Program-made: the position numbers and the translations under genes
Shown here: in pieces, positions 45,212 to 58,799 of the stretch
Position numbering within the stretch: position 1 is the stretch's first letter
Layout: each line of letters begins with the position of its first letter
Notes under the pieces: generated by a model
What the model was told of the DNA's origin: nothing
What the model saw: only the letters and a program-made list of their open reading frames with translations
Database searches by the model: none
Origin: Bugula neritina
Taxonomy: Eukaryota; Bryozoa; Gymnolaemata; Cheilostomatida; Bugulidae
Direction: 5' to 3'
DNA length: 64,000 nt
Assembly (NCBI GenBank): GCA_964035545.1
Contig: OZ037766.1
Location: 7,231,722-7,295,721, forward strand

Positions 45212-48200
45212 TTATGATTTGAATATTCGAATTACATCCTTGATGTCTTGTCTGCATATTGGACACAAAGGATCGGCACTAGCTTTGACTTGCACTGCAC
45301 AGTTGTAGCACATGCACATATGACCACAGGTGTACACCACACTGTCACACACATTCTCAAAGCACACCGTGCATTCATTGGCCATGTTCTGGCTAGATTC
45401 ATCAATATCCTGAGAGGGTGAAGAAAATGAAACTGGACTGCTGACGGCATTGGCGGAGAAACCATCATAAGAAGTAGCAGCTCTCTGAAGTCGGGGCGGT
45501 ACCGGTGGTGCCCCCGCTAAAGATAGATCTTTTATTGGAGGCAAGGCCACAGTGAGAGAAGCTGCGGCAGCAGGAGAGTGCGCTGACTGAGGAGCGTCGG
45601 GCAGACTGTTTGACCTCAGCTGCAGCAGCGGCCTGTCAGACACAGGAAGTGGGTGAGCAGAGGCTCTACTCTTTGGCTTTAAAGGAACCGCAATACCTAA
45701 ACATACAATTACAATAAAAATTTCAATTTATTCAGAATATACAAGCACAATGTTGCGAAGAAATCAGCAATATGAAACATATACAATACGACATACATTA
45801 CTCCATGTTAACAAGCTGTACAGCTACAGTCTCTATCTTGTAGGTTACAACAGATACTTAATCAACAGGTCACTATTTAGTTTCTATTGCTGCAAATATA
45901 CAGTCTTATTCAAACATTGATGCAACGCGGGGCAAAATAAAGCATCATCATTGCAAGCAGTGACTTAACATATGTTACTATGCCTATCATAAACAACTTC
46001 TCTAAAAAGAGAAATTATTCTCTTATATTTGCTAAGTTTTTTTCAAATAATGCAATGACAAATAAAAATTGAACTTTTAAATAACCAAATATTGCGATTG
46101 CATATTGTGATTGCCTATAGCATATAGTTGTGCAAACCAAATGCTTCATTCATACTACTTATTGAGTTAGTTTCATTTTTGGTATAAGTAACATATTTCT
46201 GTTCCTGAAGACAAGACAACTCCTATTAACTCTTGAAAAAATTTTTTATAGAAAGGGTGGCTGACAAATGGCTATGATTACGCCCACTGCTATCACATGA
46301 CCAGGTTTAGGTAGGCAAAGCTTCATCCAATCATTTCTAAGCTGGCACAACCCCAAACCCCACCATACTTACACACTGTCATATTATAAGTCTGCACTGC
46401 TATGCCCATTTTTTCAGCAGATGGCGACTGTTTTTAGAAGAAAAAGAAGAGGTTTCATAAAACTAAATACGAAAACTTAGTTTTTAGCTGAGTTATCAGG
46501 AAACTACAAAGCAATGCCTCACAGAAACTTACCCAATAACTTTATTTGACTGAACTGTCCATACAGATCCCAGAATATCCAAATAGGAATTGTCTTATCA
46601 ACATGTAAGATGGTTACAGCTGCGTTGGAATTCCGAGAAAACTTCACCTCACCTGTATTAGAAACATGATGAAAATAACTTTATGCAAATAAAACACTAT
46701 GAATCATCACATCTTACTGCAGTCTCTAACAGATGAATTAGACTGAATCTACTATCCAACATAACCGCTACATAACTTACAATCCCCATAAACAAAACGT
46801 TAATAAAATCCATCCAATACTCAGTTTTATTTATATTTAAAGCAAGCACCAATTGTTACAAGAAAGATGATGCAAAAAAAAAACCACGCTTGATCTCCTC
46901 TTTAATACAAGTTACAAGAAATCTGATTTCTTTCAGTCATCAAATTCTATTTATACAGAATTTTCTTGTAGTAGGAATGAGCAAACTAACCATCATTGGA
47001 TATGAACAAACTCAGCTCATCTCCAACTTCAGCAGAGGATATGACATCTTTGTGTACAATCCAATACTCTGGTCGATCCAGCAGCTTGTCGGAATCATCC
47101 GGTAAATCTTCTCTACTCAATGACGAAGGGTCACATGACGTCACACCCAGAGTTAAACCACCAGTGTATGATGCATCTATGCCTAACACCTGTAGGTACA
47201 AAATACATTGAGTGAGAAGCAGGGTCTGGAGATACTACAGACATTGTCCTAAAAATCTCGAAAGTGTACCAATACTAAATGCTATAAGTACGTTCAACTG
47301 TCTCCTCCTCTACAATAAACTTACTGACTAACCAATAAATGCTCATGTTGTAAAAAAAGAAGATAAATCCAATACAAGAACTAACTACGTGCATATTCCT
47401 ACTAGTAACTAACCTGGATAGTGGATACAAAGATTTTGTGAATTATAGACAAACTCAGCCCAAGGTAAACATTCACTCAAATGAATAGAATACTTTCAAT
47501 ATACACTTCAGTGAGTATTTAGAAATTGAAAAAAATTGATCTCGGATTACTTTTCTATAGCCAAAAAAATAGAGCATAAGGCTAAATTGAATTCTTTTAT
47601 ACATTGACCCGTATAGTTTCTGCTCAGCACCTATATATATAATTTAACAAGTACTATAAAGCATATTTCTAAGAAATTATTATGATGAACTTGAATTTTT
47701 ATCAGAGATTAAAAAGAATTAACAAATCTCTCACTTGAAGTTGCGTTTATACCTTCACGATTTTCGGTCAAAATTTCAATTTGGCCGGGTTGAAATTTCG
47801 CCGAGTTGCATTGCATTGTAAAAGCCACCCGTTGAAATTTTTGTACTGTGATAACTTTATCGGCCAATTTTAGAATAGGAGTAATAACTCCTTGTAAACA
47901 TCGTTATTTAGTTATTACTTTGGCGATTAGACAACGTACTTATACGGTTATAATTATATAGCCTACGCTTTCTCAATTATCGCTTTTATGCTTTCCGCTT
48001 CACTAATTCACGACGTTTACAAAGGGCATCAAATAGCTATTATGCGAGTCAAATTTCAATTTCAGTAAGTGAGCAACCGCATCAATATGATTTCAACGAG
48101 TTTCGGTTTGACTATAAAGGGGTACCTGGACAAGCATTATTAACTTAAACTCGGTACTTTTTTCAGCAGAGGTATAAACGCAACTTAAGTCTAACCAAAG

Positions 48201-51200
48201 AAGCTTTTACCTGTATCACAATCTTTTCACCAGGATGTATCGGCCGTTCAGTGAACACAAAGGCATTAGCATACTCTGCTGAATGCCTGACAGCAACATT
48301 TCTTTCGCTGTTTATACCAACATGGTGGCCAGTAGTCCGGTGAAACATGAGTTTATTAAAAGAATATTTGGAGTGGTGTTTAACAGGCGTTGTGACTGGA
48401 GCTGTTGTGACGGGAGACATGGGACTACTTCCTGTCCTACGCTTTCTTGAAGCAACGGCGCCATCTGCGGCAGTAGATACAAACACGAGGGGTGAAGTTG
48501 TCTTATCTGTAAAAAGAAAGGTCACGACCTTTGTGTGATCTAAGGCTAAATTACTTGATATCTTTAGTAAGAGTGAGATATATTCATCATATTTTCAAGT
48601 CTCAATAATCAAAATCATTGTGCAATACATCACATTAAATTGTTTCAAGTAACACCTAACTATCAGGCTAATAGTAGGGCTATACTGAAATATATTTTAC
48701 TTTCTTTAATCAATATGAAAATCAATTACCTTGTATTCAATGAGTACAAATTATTTTCTTTCTAAACACTATATAATAACATTTCGGAAATCTTTTAGAT
48801 AAACATAATTATACAGAAATATAGCTAAAAAAGCAGCTATACTATATAATATATTAAAATCAAAGATTCACATTCTAAGAATATTTACAAACATTACTAG
48901 GTTAATTTTTTTAGAAGACAATACCGCTAGCACTTCTTTACAGCTAGCATTTTATCCAACATTTACAGCTTTGGTAAAAATATCTACCATACATCCTGTC
49001 ACGGAATTTTCAAACAGGTTTAAGCTGAAAAGTTTGAAAATTTACTTAAATTTTGGTTTACTGTTGTGAAATCAACGCATTATAATACAGGTACAACAAG
49101 TGTGAGAACACAAATCCTAAAAATTCTCAACTCCAAATTTATTGAACACTTTGTACCTAAATTGGTAAAAATGTGGATAAAGCTAGAGTTACACTTGCCT
49201 GATGATACATGGCACTAAAAACAGTTCTTCCATCTTTTTTATTAAATGTATTACATCATTGGTTTGATACTAGTGCCAACTGAACCACAGCAGTATTAAA
49301 ATATTCAACTAATAAAATATATATTTAGCTAATAAAATATTATCTTAGCTATCATTTACGGACGTTTGAGGGTTGTGTGCTCAAACAATTTTGTTTATAA
49401 GAAATTATATGCTCATGACATTGTCATTTAGCTCTGAAATCTGCAGTAGTATAAAACTACAAGTTTCACAGTCCAATTTTTAAAGAAACTTTGAGAAATT
49501 ATACTTTTATATTCTTTATGCCCTATTAAGCCGCTTATCAACTCACCTAGAAACTCTACCCCAGTGGCATTGCCGTATATGTCAATGAGAGCCCATAGAG
49601 GCGAAGAAACATTTACTCCACTGAAGAATGGTCCCGGCAGGTCCTCATTGTTTAAAGAAATATGTACATCCCCAGATCTGTTCACAACATACGTGATGAC
49701 ATTGTTGACAATACCAAATCTCTCCGGTAATGCTTTCGCCCAATTTCCTGCATAAAAACATGCTACTTCTAAAACTGCTATACACAGAAACATTAACTCA
49801 CAACACAGATCATTTATTCAAAGTTGTTTCTCTAGCTTTTCTACTAGCTATATATTTTTTAATAATTAGAAAACCCTTACATTTGGGGATGGTTTCTAGG
49901 AAAGAAAGAAAGGAGCAGCCCTGGTCTAGGGTTTGCTTAGTAAACACGAAGTCAGTGGTTCGAACCCCAGACAAAGGCCATTGGTGATGTTAGGAAGAGC
50001 ATCCAGTCATAATTGCTCCTATGCCCCATCTAAATAAGTCCTTAGCCCAGTTTAATAAAAAAAATCTCCCATCAGGGGTTTCTCACAGGGATGGCAACTA
50101 TAAACTTGCGTGAGTGAGTTCTTCCAGGAAAGAAAGTACAGTATGATACTCTGGTCAAACCAGATATTAGCTTTAAACTGTTTGAACCAACGTGAAGTTT
50201 GACCTATTATTATAGTCTAAGCATTAAGCTACTGTAGGTCAACCAATCCCCAGCCACTCCTACTAGCCCAGAAAGTCGGACTACTATGCTTACTAGCTGA
50301 GCATTGACTAATTGGTTATTCTAAGAAGAACTGCAGAATTAGAGGAAGTCTAATAATAATGAAATGCCGGAATTGACAATGATCACTAAGTAATCTAGCA
50401 AGCACTGATGTCTACAGGTAAACTGAGAGATAACTTATTGTAGAACAATGCCTAAAGTAATTGGGTGTTTGGTTTGAGTATCACTGATAATGGTTTACTA
50501 AATTGGAATATTGTATCGATTGAACTTAAAAATATTGTTACATGCTGACCAAGTAGGAATTGTAAACTGCCTACTGATGGTGAATTTGAATGGGCACAGT
50601 TGTACAAGTTTCACCCACAAGTGTTCGAATATTTGCCTAATATTTTGCTATCTAAATCAATATGAATGAATTCATCAAATATGAAAGCTAAGACAGCTCA
50701 GTTCAGCTCTACGAGAGGACTTGAAAAATAGAAAGAAACGCCCATCGCAACTACTGTAATCAAAATGGCTGATAATTCTGGTGCCAAGCCCTTTAGTGAT
50801 GGTTGATGGCTGTAATTAGACTGCTGGAGATTTAGTTTTTTAATACCACGGCTAATAGCTTAAAAAAATCTAAGCTTTAATGCAAGGTGGGCAAATGTTG
50901 AATTATCTTTAAGTATATCATAATCCCACAGCTTTTTTACCTGTCACTTTTTCTATCTGGAGATTAACTAAATATATCTATCTGGGAATTAAGTTTTTAG
51001 TTGTTTATAAAATAGTTTATTAAAAAGTAAGCATAAGTAACTCTACAATACAGTAAAAGGCTAAGTTCAGCTACTAGTGCATTTTGCCAGTTTTCAACTA
51101 TAAATTGTTTACTCTCAACTCCTCAAAATTATAAAGATCTAATTCTAAATCTCACTTTGCTAGTCATACCTACCAAGAAGCAATGAAGAACAAAATCTAT

Positions 51201-54200
51201 ATGTGACCCTAATATAAGTTTATAACATGCATGGTATTACTTGTATTTCTAGGTCAAGCTATATCAGTTGAGAGACAATAGAACTGTGTCCAGCTTGAAT
51301 AGGACTAGTCACAGTAAACTGTACAAGTGATCAACTGCATTTCAGTTTACTCCAAGAATTTTCCTCTGGTTAGAATAAAAAGCAGACAACTCTCAATAAA
51401 CCAAAAAGCTCAGCATTTGCTCTGTCAAATAATAGCTAAAAGACTTGTACAACGTTACCTCTACCCAGACATATAATTACTACTATACTTTAGGCGCAGA
51501 AGATGCAACAGTTTAGAGGAGTTCGCCAACAATGGATTGCCTGTTTCCAACTGAAAGTAAACTTCTTCAAAAAAGTATAAACGAACCGGAGTCTCAATTC
51601 TTTTTATGGAAACCAAAAAGCAGTCAGCATGGTTTGACAAATCTTTTGAAAATGTTAACTTGGCAGCAAATGAAATTTTTCTACAGTCAGTATCAGTCTA
51701 CGCAACAGAATTATAAAGTAAATACTGCAATTGTAAGGTAACAATAATTCTTCTACTGTGTACCTAAGTTGAGGGCAAATGCTTTGAGACATTCTTTCCA
51801 AGTTACATAACCAATAAGACATTTCAACTCTAGCACAACAGACTCAACACTGGAAAACAACATTATTAATTACAATAGGCATTTAAGGCACACACAAAAA
51901 ACTTTGGTGAGGCTCATTTCGTTAACAAAAGCACTAGGTTTCCATTAATCCAAGTATAAGATTTGATCATATTATTCCATCTATTTACTATTTGAATGAT
52001 TACAAGTATGAGCTGGAATTTATTGAATGAATTGCAGGGAATGGAATGGCTGTTTGAACTCATCCAACCGTGAGGGGCAGGTCAGCCCATCATGTGAAGG
52101 AGGGGGAGATCAGCAGTGGTGGCAGCAAATACTTACAAATTGTAAACAATAATTATAAGCATGATTACAACTTAAGATGGGAGTATAGTTTAATTAAATT
52201 CTATTATCTCATTATATACTAGCTTAATAATATATTAATTCAACATGACTACCAAGCATCTTGAAGCCAAACGCTTCATCTGTTAACTAACGTGTTACAA
52301 ATAATGGCTGTTTTTATTTAGCAAATTTCTAAGCCTAAACTTATGCATGCATATCTTCAAGATCCTATTAGTTTCTTAACACAGCTCTGAGCTTTAGTTT
52401 CTAATGAATTAAATGCAACAATTAATATAAAGTGAGTGGAGTGAAAACAAATACAAAGTAACTAGTAAAGCTGAACTAATGTTAGCGATTTTTGTTTATA
52501 TTATTTACTTTTTCTAGAATTTTTTCCAGCATATTTACATATAAAGCAAAAGAATCAGTTTTTGTGGAGTTGCTTTTGAGAAGAACAAAATTTGTCCATA
52601 CGGTATTTTAGCCATTCTAATTGGAAGAAACAGCTCCTACCTTTCCCCAATCTAGTAGCTAAAATATGGTGACAAACTGCACTTAACTTAGCTATATTAT
52701 GTTAACGCAACAGTTCAACTTCAACTGGAAATAGCACCAACTTGAAGACATCAACTTTCTAGTTTATTCTACGTTAAACAACCATAACTAAATGTGTTTA
52801 CATTTTTTAGATATTAAACAATAATTTGCATTTTGATAGCAGGTTAAACCTTGTAATTTATAAATTATTAGTCCCTCCATTTCTTGATTAACAAAGTATT
52901 AGAAGTTAGCATAGAAAACTCTTGCAGCTTCAACTGGATGAAGGAGCAGCGGAATTTTACCTGAATGGTAGCCTTAAATTCAGTAAGAGATTTGGGATAA
53001 AACTCACACAATAAATGGATGACTTGTAGCTAGAGCCAAAGTAATCAAGACACCATAAGGCATAAGCCATAACGCATGCATTTATCCTAGCAGATCATTT
53101 TACTAAACTTGAAGGCAGGACAACTCCCGTCTCTACTATAAAAAGCTCTGAAGTCACAACTTCTTAGCCAATGGACAGTCTAGTTGTAAAACTTATATTA
53201 TGTGTAATAGTTGTTATGTTATGTCAGGAGGTGAAAGAGCGGCTAACAACTCAGCAAGATAAATGACTAATACCTTTCGATCCATTTAGGAGCAGTAGTG
53301 GAGAAATTGAGATAGCCTAAGTTCTTTAATTTCATTATTAAATTTTGGTTTGGGGCAATGGTTGAAATTCTTATGAGAACCTAACTTCTTTTGCTACATT
53401 TCTAATTTAGAACACAGGCTTTTCTTAATATCTCCATTACTGCATCTACTTCCTTCTATCAGGGCAGTTGATAATATGAGTTACACAACCACTCTCACAG
53501 TCTTGAAGAGTGTAATTCAGTACCTGGTAGGTTAGTCATATCTGGGCATGCATATCTCGGCAGCGTGGCAGCATCCAGTGAACTTGGGTTGTTGGAGGTG
53601 AAGCCCACCCTCAAAAACCCACTCCAGTTGGTAGAAATCTGTAATGCATATGATGAGACAGTGAAAATAACACGAGAGACAGGGAAGCTATAGAAAGTGA
53701 TGGCAATACAGCTGCACTAACGAACATGTACTTTATACAATACTTGGAAAGCATTAATCATTACAAGTTGAAATACTTGGAAACTGCTTAGCCGACTTCT
53801 TTTAGATGAGCAATGACCAACTTTTGTAGTCTATATAGCTTGTACTAAACTATGTCGTATATATCAAGTGATTAAAACTAACTTTTCCAGGGCAGAAAAA
53901 ACAGGTTAGATCAGTTTTAAGAGATTATAAATCATGAGATACAAACATTTTTAGTTTTAAAAACTACAAAAAAAAACTTGAAGCTGAAACTTTAATAAAG
54001 ATATAAGCAACACTGTAATTGATTTTGTAATCCTGTTCCACACAGTGTGTTACAGTGACTGCCACAGGAAATCCTAACTATATTAAAATATAGCAGTCAT
54101 ATAGAAGGCTGACCTAACTACTGTTTAAACAACTTTATTGATAAACCTGATCCATCAACAAAACATCATAAATGAGTAGAGACCTGGTATTTTGCCAGTG

Positions 54201-56630
54201 CCTGACAGCAGCAGTGTTCTAATGGACAATTTCTATGAGACAAGCCAGTTACAAATGATTAGATACGCAGATGCAAGCAGTTGCCATTGTACATTGTATC
54301 AGAGCTGATAAACTTGTATATATACTATGGAGTAGTAGAGACAGATCTGATGGCATTGTTGTAAATATACATTACAACTTGCTAAAAAGCATTTGCCTAT
54401 TACAATGTAACTGGCATTTGGCTAGTACAGTGCTCACTCCATATCTCACAAATCCAGTTCTCACGAAATCCCATGAAAAGGGCTTGGACCCCATTTTATG
54501 GCTTACGTATGTCTGTATAGGAACAACATGGCCAAATTCAAGGGATCCGTGAGTTAAATCTGGTATTTTACTACCTCACAAATTGAAGTTTCAGGACCTG
54601 CAGCTTAGTGAGATATGGAGGGAGCACTTTACCTACAAAGGCCACATTAACTTATTGGCTGGAAAAGACAAACTGTTACAAGCGCACACAGTACAATATT
54701 CCTTGCCAGTCCAGACAGATATTTGATGTTACTGTGTAGGTGGTATAGTCTACTATATTTAGTTCTTGGTGTAAATTTCTAGACTAACTGGACAGTTACC
54801 ATGTAATAATTCACTTGTGTTTATGGTTAGTTTCTAACATAAACTGTTCCAACATCCTGTTTGCACCAACCCACGCACTGAGTGCAGCTGGTAGGTGCCA
54901 TTAACTAGATACACAGAGCACGTGTATCAGCTGGAACACAGTTGGTGTGTCAGAGGGTAAGTAGAGCTTATGAGTGATGTATTAGTGCAACAATGGCTCC
55001 TTATGACAAATTCATATGGCTACTTTCGGATTCTTTAATTTTGTGACACAATTGGTCTCTAAACATACAGCCGAACAGTCCACTTATATTATATAAAACT
55101 GCTGTATAGGTTTTCCAGTTTGTGGAATATGTCCAGTCTCCATTCTTACATATACCTAGAGTAAGAGTACACAATATAATAACAGCCTGTACTCACATCT
55201 GAACACCTGATAGAGACAGATTCTCCGACAGCAATAGGTCTGGCGCTGAAACATATACCCTTACAGAAGCTTTCAACTCTGCGAGCAACTCTCTCACCAT
55301 TGTAGAGCTCAATGTGCTCGCTGTGCACCCTGTGAAACCGCAACGGCTCTCTCCGAGGTGTGGAATCTTTCTGTGAGATGGATGGCCTACTACTAGAAAC
55401 TGAAAATAAAGCCCACAGTCTGTTGATGTTTTATATAAACAAGAAAGCATTCCATATTGAAACACTTTACAACTATACATTGAGAAAGTTGCAGCCTACT
55501 GCATCACAAGGCAAGGTTACAATCCATCATAGCTAATGATAAGAGACTAAAGATGAGCATGAGGTTGAGGTAGGTGCAGTAATGGAGAAATTGAGAAAAG
55601 CCTGCGTTCTAGATTAGAAATGTAGCATAAGAAGTTATGTTCTTGCAAGAATTTCAACCTGCACCACAAACCAAAATTTATAAAGAAATTTTAAAGAACT
55701 TAGGCTATCTCAATTTCTCCACTACTGCTCCTAAATGAGGAGGGTTGCAGGATTGCAGGATGAGGCAAAAGAACAAGATCAGCCGTAGGATTTCAGTGTT
55801 AATACAGCAACTAAATCATGATTATTACTACTAGACTACACAGCTTAGTGGCTATCATCAGGAAATAGAATTCTCAGTATTGATCATAGGAAGTTGAGAA
55901 GCCAGCTATTCTATTACAGTTTGCATGATGGAAATAGCAAACGTGAGAGGAGTGTAGCCTTTCACATAGAGGCAGTAGTCCATAGCAAAATGCTAAATTA
56001 TAGGGAAAACAAAATCGGCTTTATTTCTATTCATTGAAGGATTAGATATAGCTACAGCCAGTAAGCTTGTAACTATATAATTAAATTTCAGTGTAAGCTA
56101 TAGAGTAGGAGAACTAGTAAATGTAGACCAACACGGAAATGCATAGAGAAACTGATAGAATGAATGTAAGGTTACAAAACACAGGTATGTATAAGCAGTC
56201 TGCATATGTGAAGGGCAACCCAAGGTTGAATCATGCCCAAGCATTACAGGTGTGAAAGGGCAGCTTTCAGTCAGCACTGGCTGTAAACATCAGCTTCATT
56301 TTATTTGAAATCCTGTTCACACATTTTACTGGATTAGGCATCGTAGCAAAATTATCACAACTAAAAGCATAGTATTGGGGTTCACCTTAGGGTCATGAAT
56401 TCAAAATTTAAATGGTGACAGGTGGCGACTAACATAATCCAAGATAACCACATTACATGAATCTGTGGTTTCATGAAACTAGTAACCAGTAAATCCTTAG
56501 GATTAATTTAGCATTATTCACAGAAACATGCTGGTGGCTGAGCAGAAAGTCTACTGCATAGTAGTCCATTTACAGAATTATAACGCTATATATCCTCACC
56601 TGAACCACCTGATGAGTTGTTGTTACCCAT
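45212..56630 (-). CDS. NEURL1: Neuralized-type E3 ubiquitin ligase (two NHR domains + RING)
   Basis: Eight coding exons on the minus strand: 56630-56600, 55399-55197, 53638-53524, 49747-49547, 48506-48211, 47189-46991, 46652-46533 and 45696-45212 (TAA at 45212-45214). All borders are GT-AG and all phases agree; the product is 549 aa (human NEURL1 574). MGNNNSSGGS at the start is a likely N-myristoylation site, as in NEURL1. NHR1 spans about 30-183 (LRFHRVHSEHIELYNGERVA, NWSGFLRVGFT, NWAKALPERFG, SPLWALIDIYG). NHR2 spans about 233-388 (YTGGLTLGVTSCDPSSL, IWIFWDLYGQFSQIKLLG). A C3HC4 RING lies at about 497-536 (C497, C500, C512, H514, C518, C521, C533, C536), ending in IKDVIRIFKS. Neuralized proteins ubiquitinate Notch ligands (Delta/Jagged) through the RING and bind them through NHR, driving endocytosis. 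NEURL1 versus NEURL1B cannot be separated here; the gene may predate their split. Confidence 0.95.
47733..48190. mobile_element. MITE with terminal inverted repeats, inside a Neuralized intron
   Basis: The left end (47738-47753) and right end (48171-48186) are exact inverted copies of AAGTTGCGTTTATACC, with near-matching ACTT just outside. The interior (about 420 bp) has no open frame of note and is less AT-rich than its surroundings, with CG-containing strings (GGCCGGGTTG, TTTCGCCGAG). The element ends about 21 bases from the donor site of the exon ending at 48211. Superfamily unknown; target-site duplication not clear. Confidence 0.75.
49909..50125 (+). mobile_element. tRNA-derived SINE family 1 with target-site duplication (Neuralized intron)
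   Basis: Direct repeats AGGAAAGAAAG at 49898-49908 and 50126-50136 flank it. The head reads GGAGCAGCCCTGGTCTAGGG, the B box is GTGGTTCGAACCCCAG (a near-perfect pol III consensus) and the core ATGTTAGGAAGAGCATCCAG. The tail has CATCAGGGGTTTCTCACAGG and ends CTTGCGTGAGTGAGTT. It is slightly shortened between the A and B boxes compared with the 31383 copy. Confidence 0.88.
53288..53452 (+). mobile_element. 165-bp MITE with imperfect terminal inverted repeats (copy 1)
   Basis: The ends AGGAGCAGTAGTGGAGAAAT and (reverse) AGATGCAGTAATGGAGATAT are imperfect inverted repeats of about 30 bp. The whole sequence is close to the reverse complement of 55571-55733. Both copies sit in Neuralized introns. 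Confidence 0.65.
55571..55733 (-). mobile_element. 165-bp MITE with imperfect terminal inverted repeats (copy 2)
   Basis: It begins GTGCAGTAATGGAGAAATTG and ends CAATTTCTCCACTACTGCTC. Orientation is opposite to the copy at 53288. It lies upstream of the NHR1 exon, in Neuralized intron 1. Confidence 0.65.
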
Positions 56631-57105
56631 AATGCAGTTAATCTAGAATTTGCAGAGCTCAAAAAATTTCAGCCATAGCTATGCACCATCCTATGTCAGC
56701 CATGAAGGTATCGCAAATCGTATCTGGTAAATTATCAAAAATACGGAATATTTAACAATCTACCAAATTTACTATTCACACTTGACCAATCATATTAGGT
56801 TTAACAAATGAATATAACAAAACAAAGCCTTAGAATCTGACTAGGGTGAAGTTGACAACTTTAGAGAAATATCCTTTACATGTTGAGTTACCAAGCTAAG
56901 ATTATTTCAAAATATTGGTCCAAACAAAGGTTTGGGGATGAAACATGATTAATCAGAAAGAAGCATTTGCATTTAAAATACAATTACAAGAGTTACCCAG
57001 CTCTATCTACTAGAAATTTAACTGGTCAAATGATACAAACTAAAAGCTACAATATATAACTAATAGTTAAATATAATTAATCGTTATATGCATGTATAAA
57101 TGGTG

Positions 57106-57416
57106 TCATCCCAGATAGACGCTTCCCACTTAGATGATTCCCAGTTAGATGCTATTTATTTATTTCGCTGCAATATATATTTTATGTGCAATTTATTTGA
57201 ATATTATTGAAATAAACGTATATTTAAACAAACATGGATCAACTGTTTGCTATTTAGCACATAAATAAGTTCTTTTGATCTGCATTAACTTATTATTTTT
57301 GCAATATACAATATTAGGGTACAAAATAAAAAATAGCGTTCAACTGGGAAGAGTCTGAGTGGGAAGGGTCCAAGTGGGAAATTATCGGCTAACTGGGAAG
57401 CCTCTATCTGGGATGA
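57106..57416. mobile_element. 311-bp MITE with long terminal inverted repeats, upstream of Neuralized
   Basis: Both ends begin TCATCCCAGATAGA(C/G)GCTTCCCA. The inverted arms also carry internal repeats of TTCCCA(C/G)TTAGA type, two or three on the left and four on the right. The interior is AT-rich and non-coding. TGTATAAAT occurs on both sides (57094-57102 and 57420-57428) and may be a duplication spaced slightly out from the arms. It lies about 480 bp upstream of the Neuralized start codon, in or near its promoter. Confidence 0.8.
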
Positions 57417-58799
57417 AATTGTATAAATATATACATTGCACCTTTCACCACTGTGGTGCTGTGGTGGCCGGTCTATATAAATATATACATGCATACATAG
57501 TATATATCATGTAGAATAAGCTTGTGTGCACAATACATAGTAGTATTCTGAGAATGGTAATTATTAAAGGATTAATTAGTAACTGATTTTAACAAGTCCT
57601 AATGTTTATGTATATTAAATTCATGGCACTTGTAATAAATCATTTTAAACTAAATCTCCTCAATTACACATGAGTGTCTATACTACTAAATAAATAGATG
57701 AAATAGAGAGACTAGTCAAGTCAACAAGTTTAATAGTATAACTTATTTGATACAATAAAATTGACTTTAATCAGAACTTGCTACACTCATACAAATTACA
57801 ACAGTTATGTTCTTTGCTCCAGTTATTCAAGATGCAAAAATATGACAGAAATTTAAGGCAAAGGCATATAATGTAAACAACTTTGCTGAAGAAAGAAAAC
57901 AAAGATAAGTTTACATAAATCGAGGTTACAAAAGCAACATCTAATAGCAGTTATTGGCAGTTTCAAATTTGTAAGAAACTCAACATTGTCTACCTGATGT
58001 CTTTCACAAATTTAAAGTTTATTAATTGTTTAAATCAAGACAAGCTATATTATTAAATTATGAATAATGTGTACGACACATTCAGGAAATCTATTTCATA
58101 ATTTTAGTCTGCTATTACTTCATTTAGCAGTAATATTTTGTTTGCAATACTTCAAGATTAATTATTCCAATAGAGTATAGACCATCTCTTTACATTCCAA
58201 TATCTAAGTAGTCAGTCATAGACTACGCTAATAATAATAATATTAATATTAATAATGACATTTTACTTCCATTGTGACCCCATTAGTCTTAATACTCAAT
58301 ACTGTAACATTGGCATTGAATTCATCTATTGCAAGCTCACAATGATGATAACTGCAGTTCTAACTTTGACTCACTTTTTGTGTGTATTTTTTTGAAGTAG
58401 TGACTATAACCATATTCAATTTTATGTTGCTATTGATTGGACTGTGATACCCATGGCCCTTATTTTAGCGATAGTGTCAGCAAATAATTTTCAGTAATAC
58501 AAATATGTATAGTAGTAATCCACACATATTTCAACACCTTTTATGACAATAGTTTAGTGGAGCCTGTGATAATCTTATCAGAAAAGAGGTTGATGATAAT
58601 TGTCAAGTTATAGGTATAGAGTTAATAATATAAAAGTTGATCACTATGATTTGTGTATTGTAGCAATTTACATTACACTAAATAATACAAACAGAAATAA
58701 TTGTATTCTCAACTAATTCTATACGATAGCAATTATTGCGTATAAAACTTTTAGTCACTGAATATTATATTTGGTGATGGTTTGCAAGTCAACGTTATT

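Noticed and set aside
45232-45468. Minus-strand open frame overlapping the RING exon
   Set aside because: It is a shadow of the Neuralized last exon; only the other frame encodes the RING and continues from the upstream exon.
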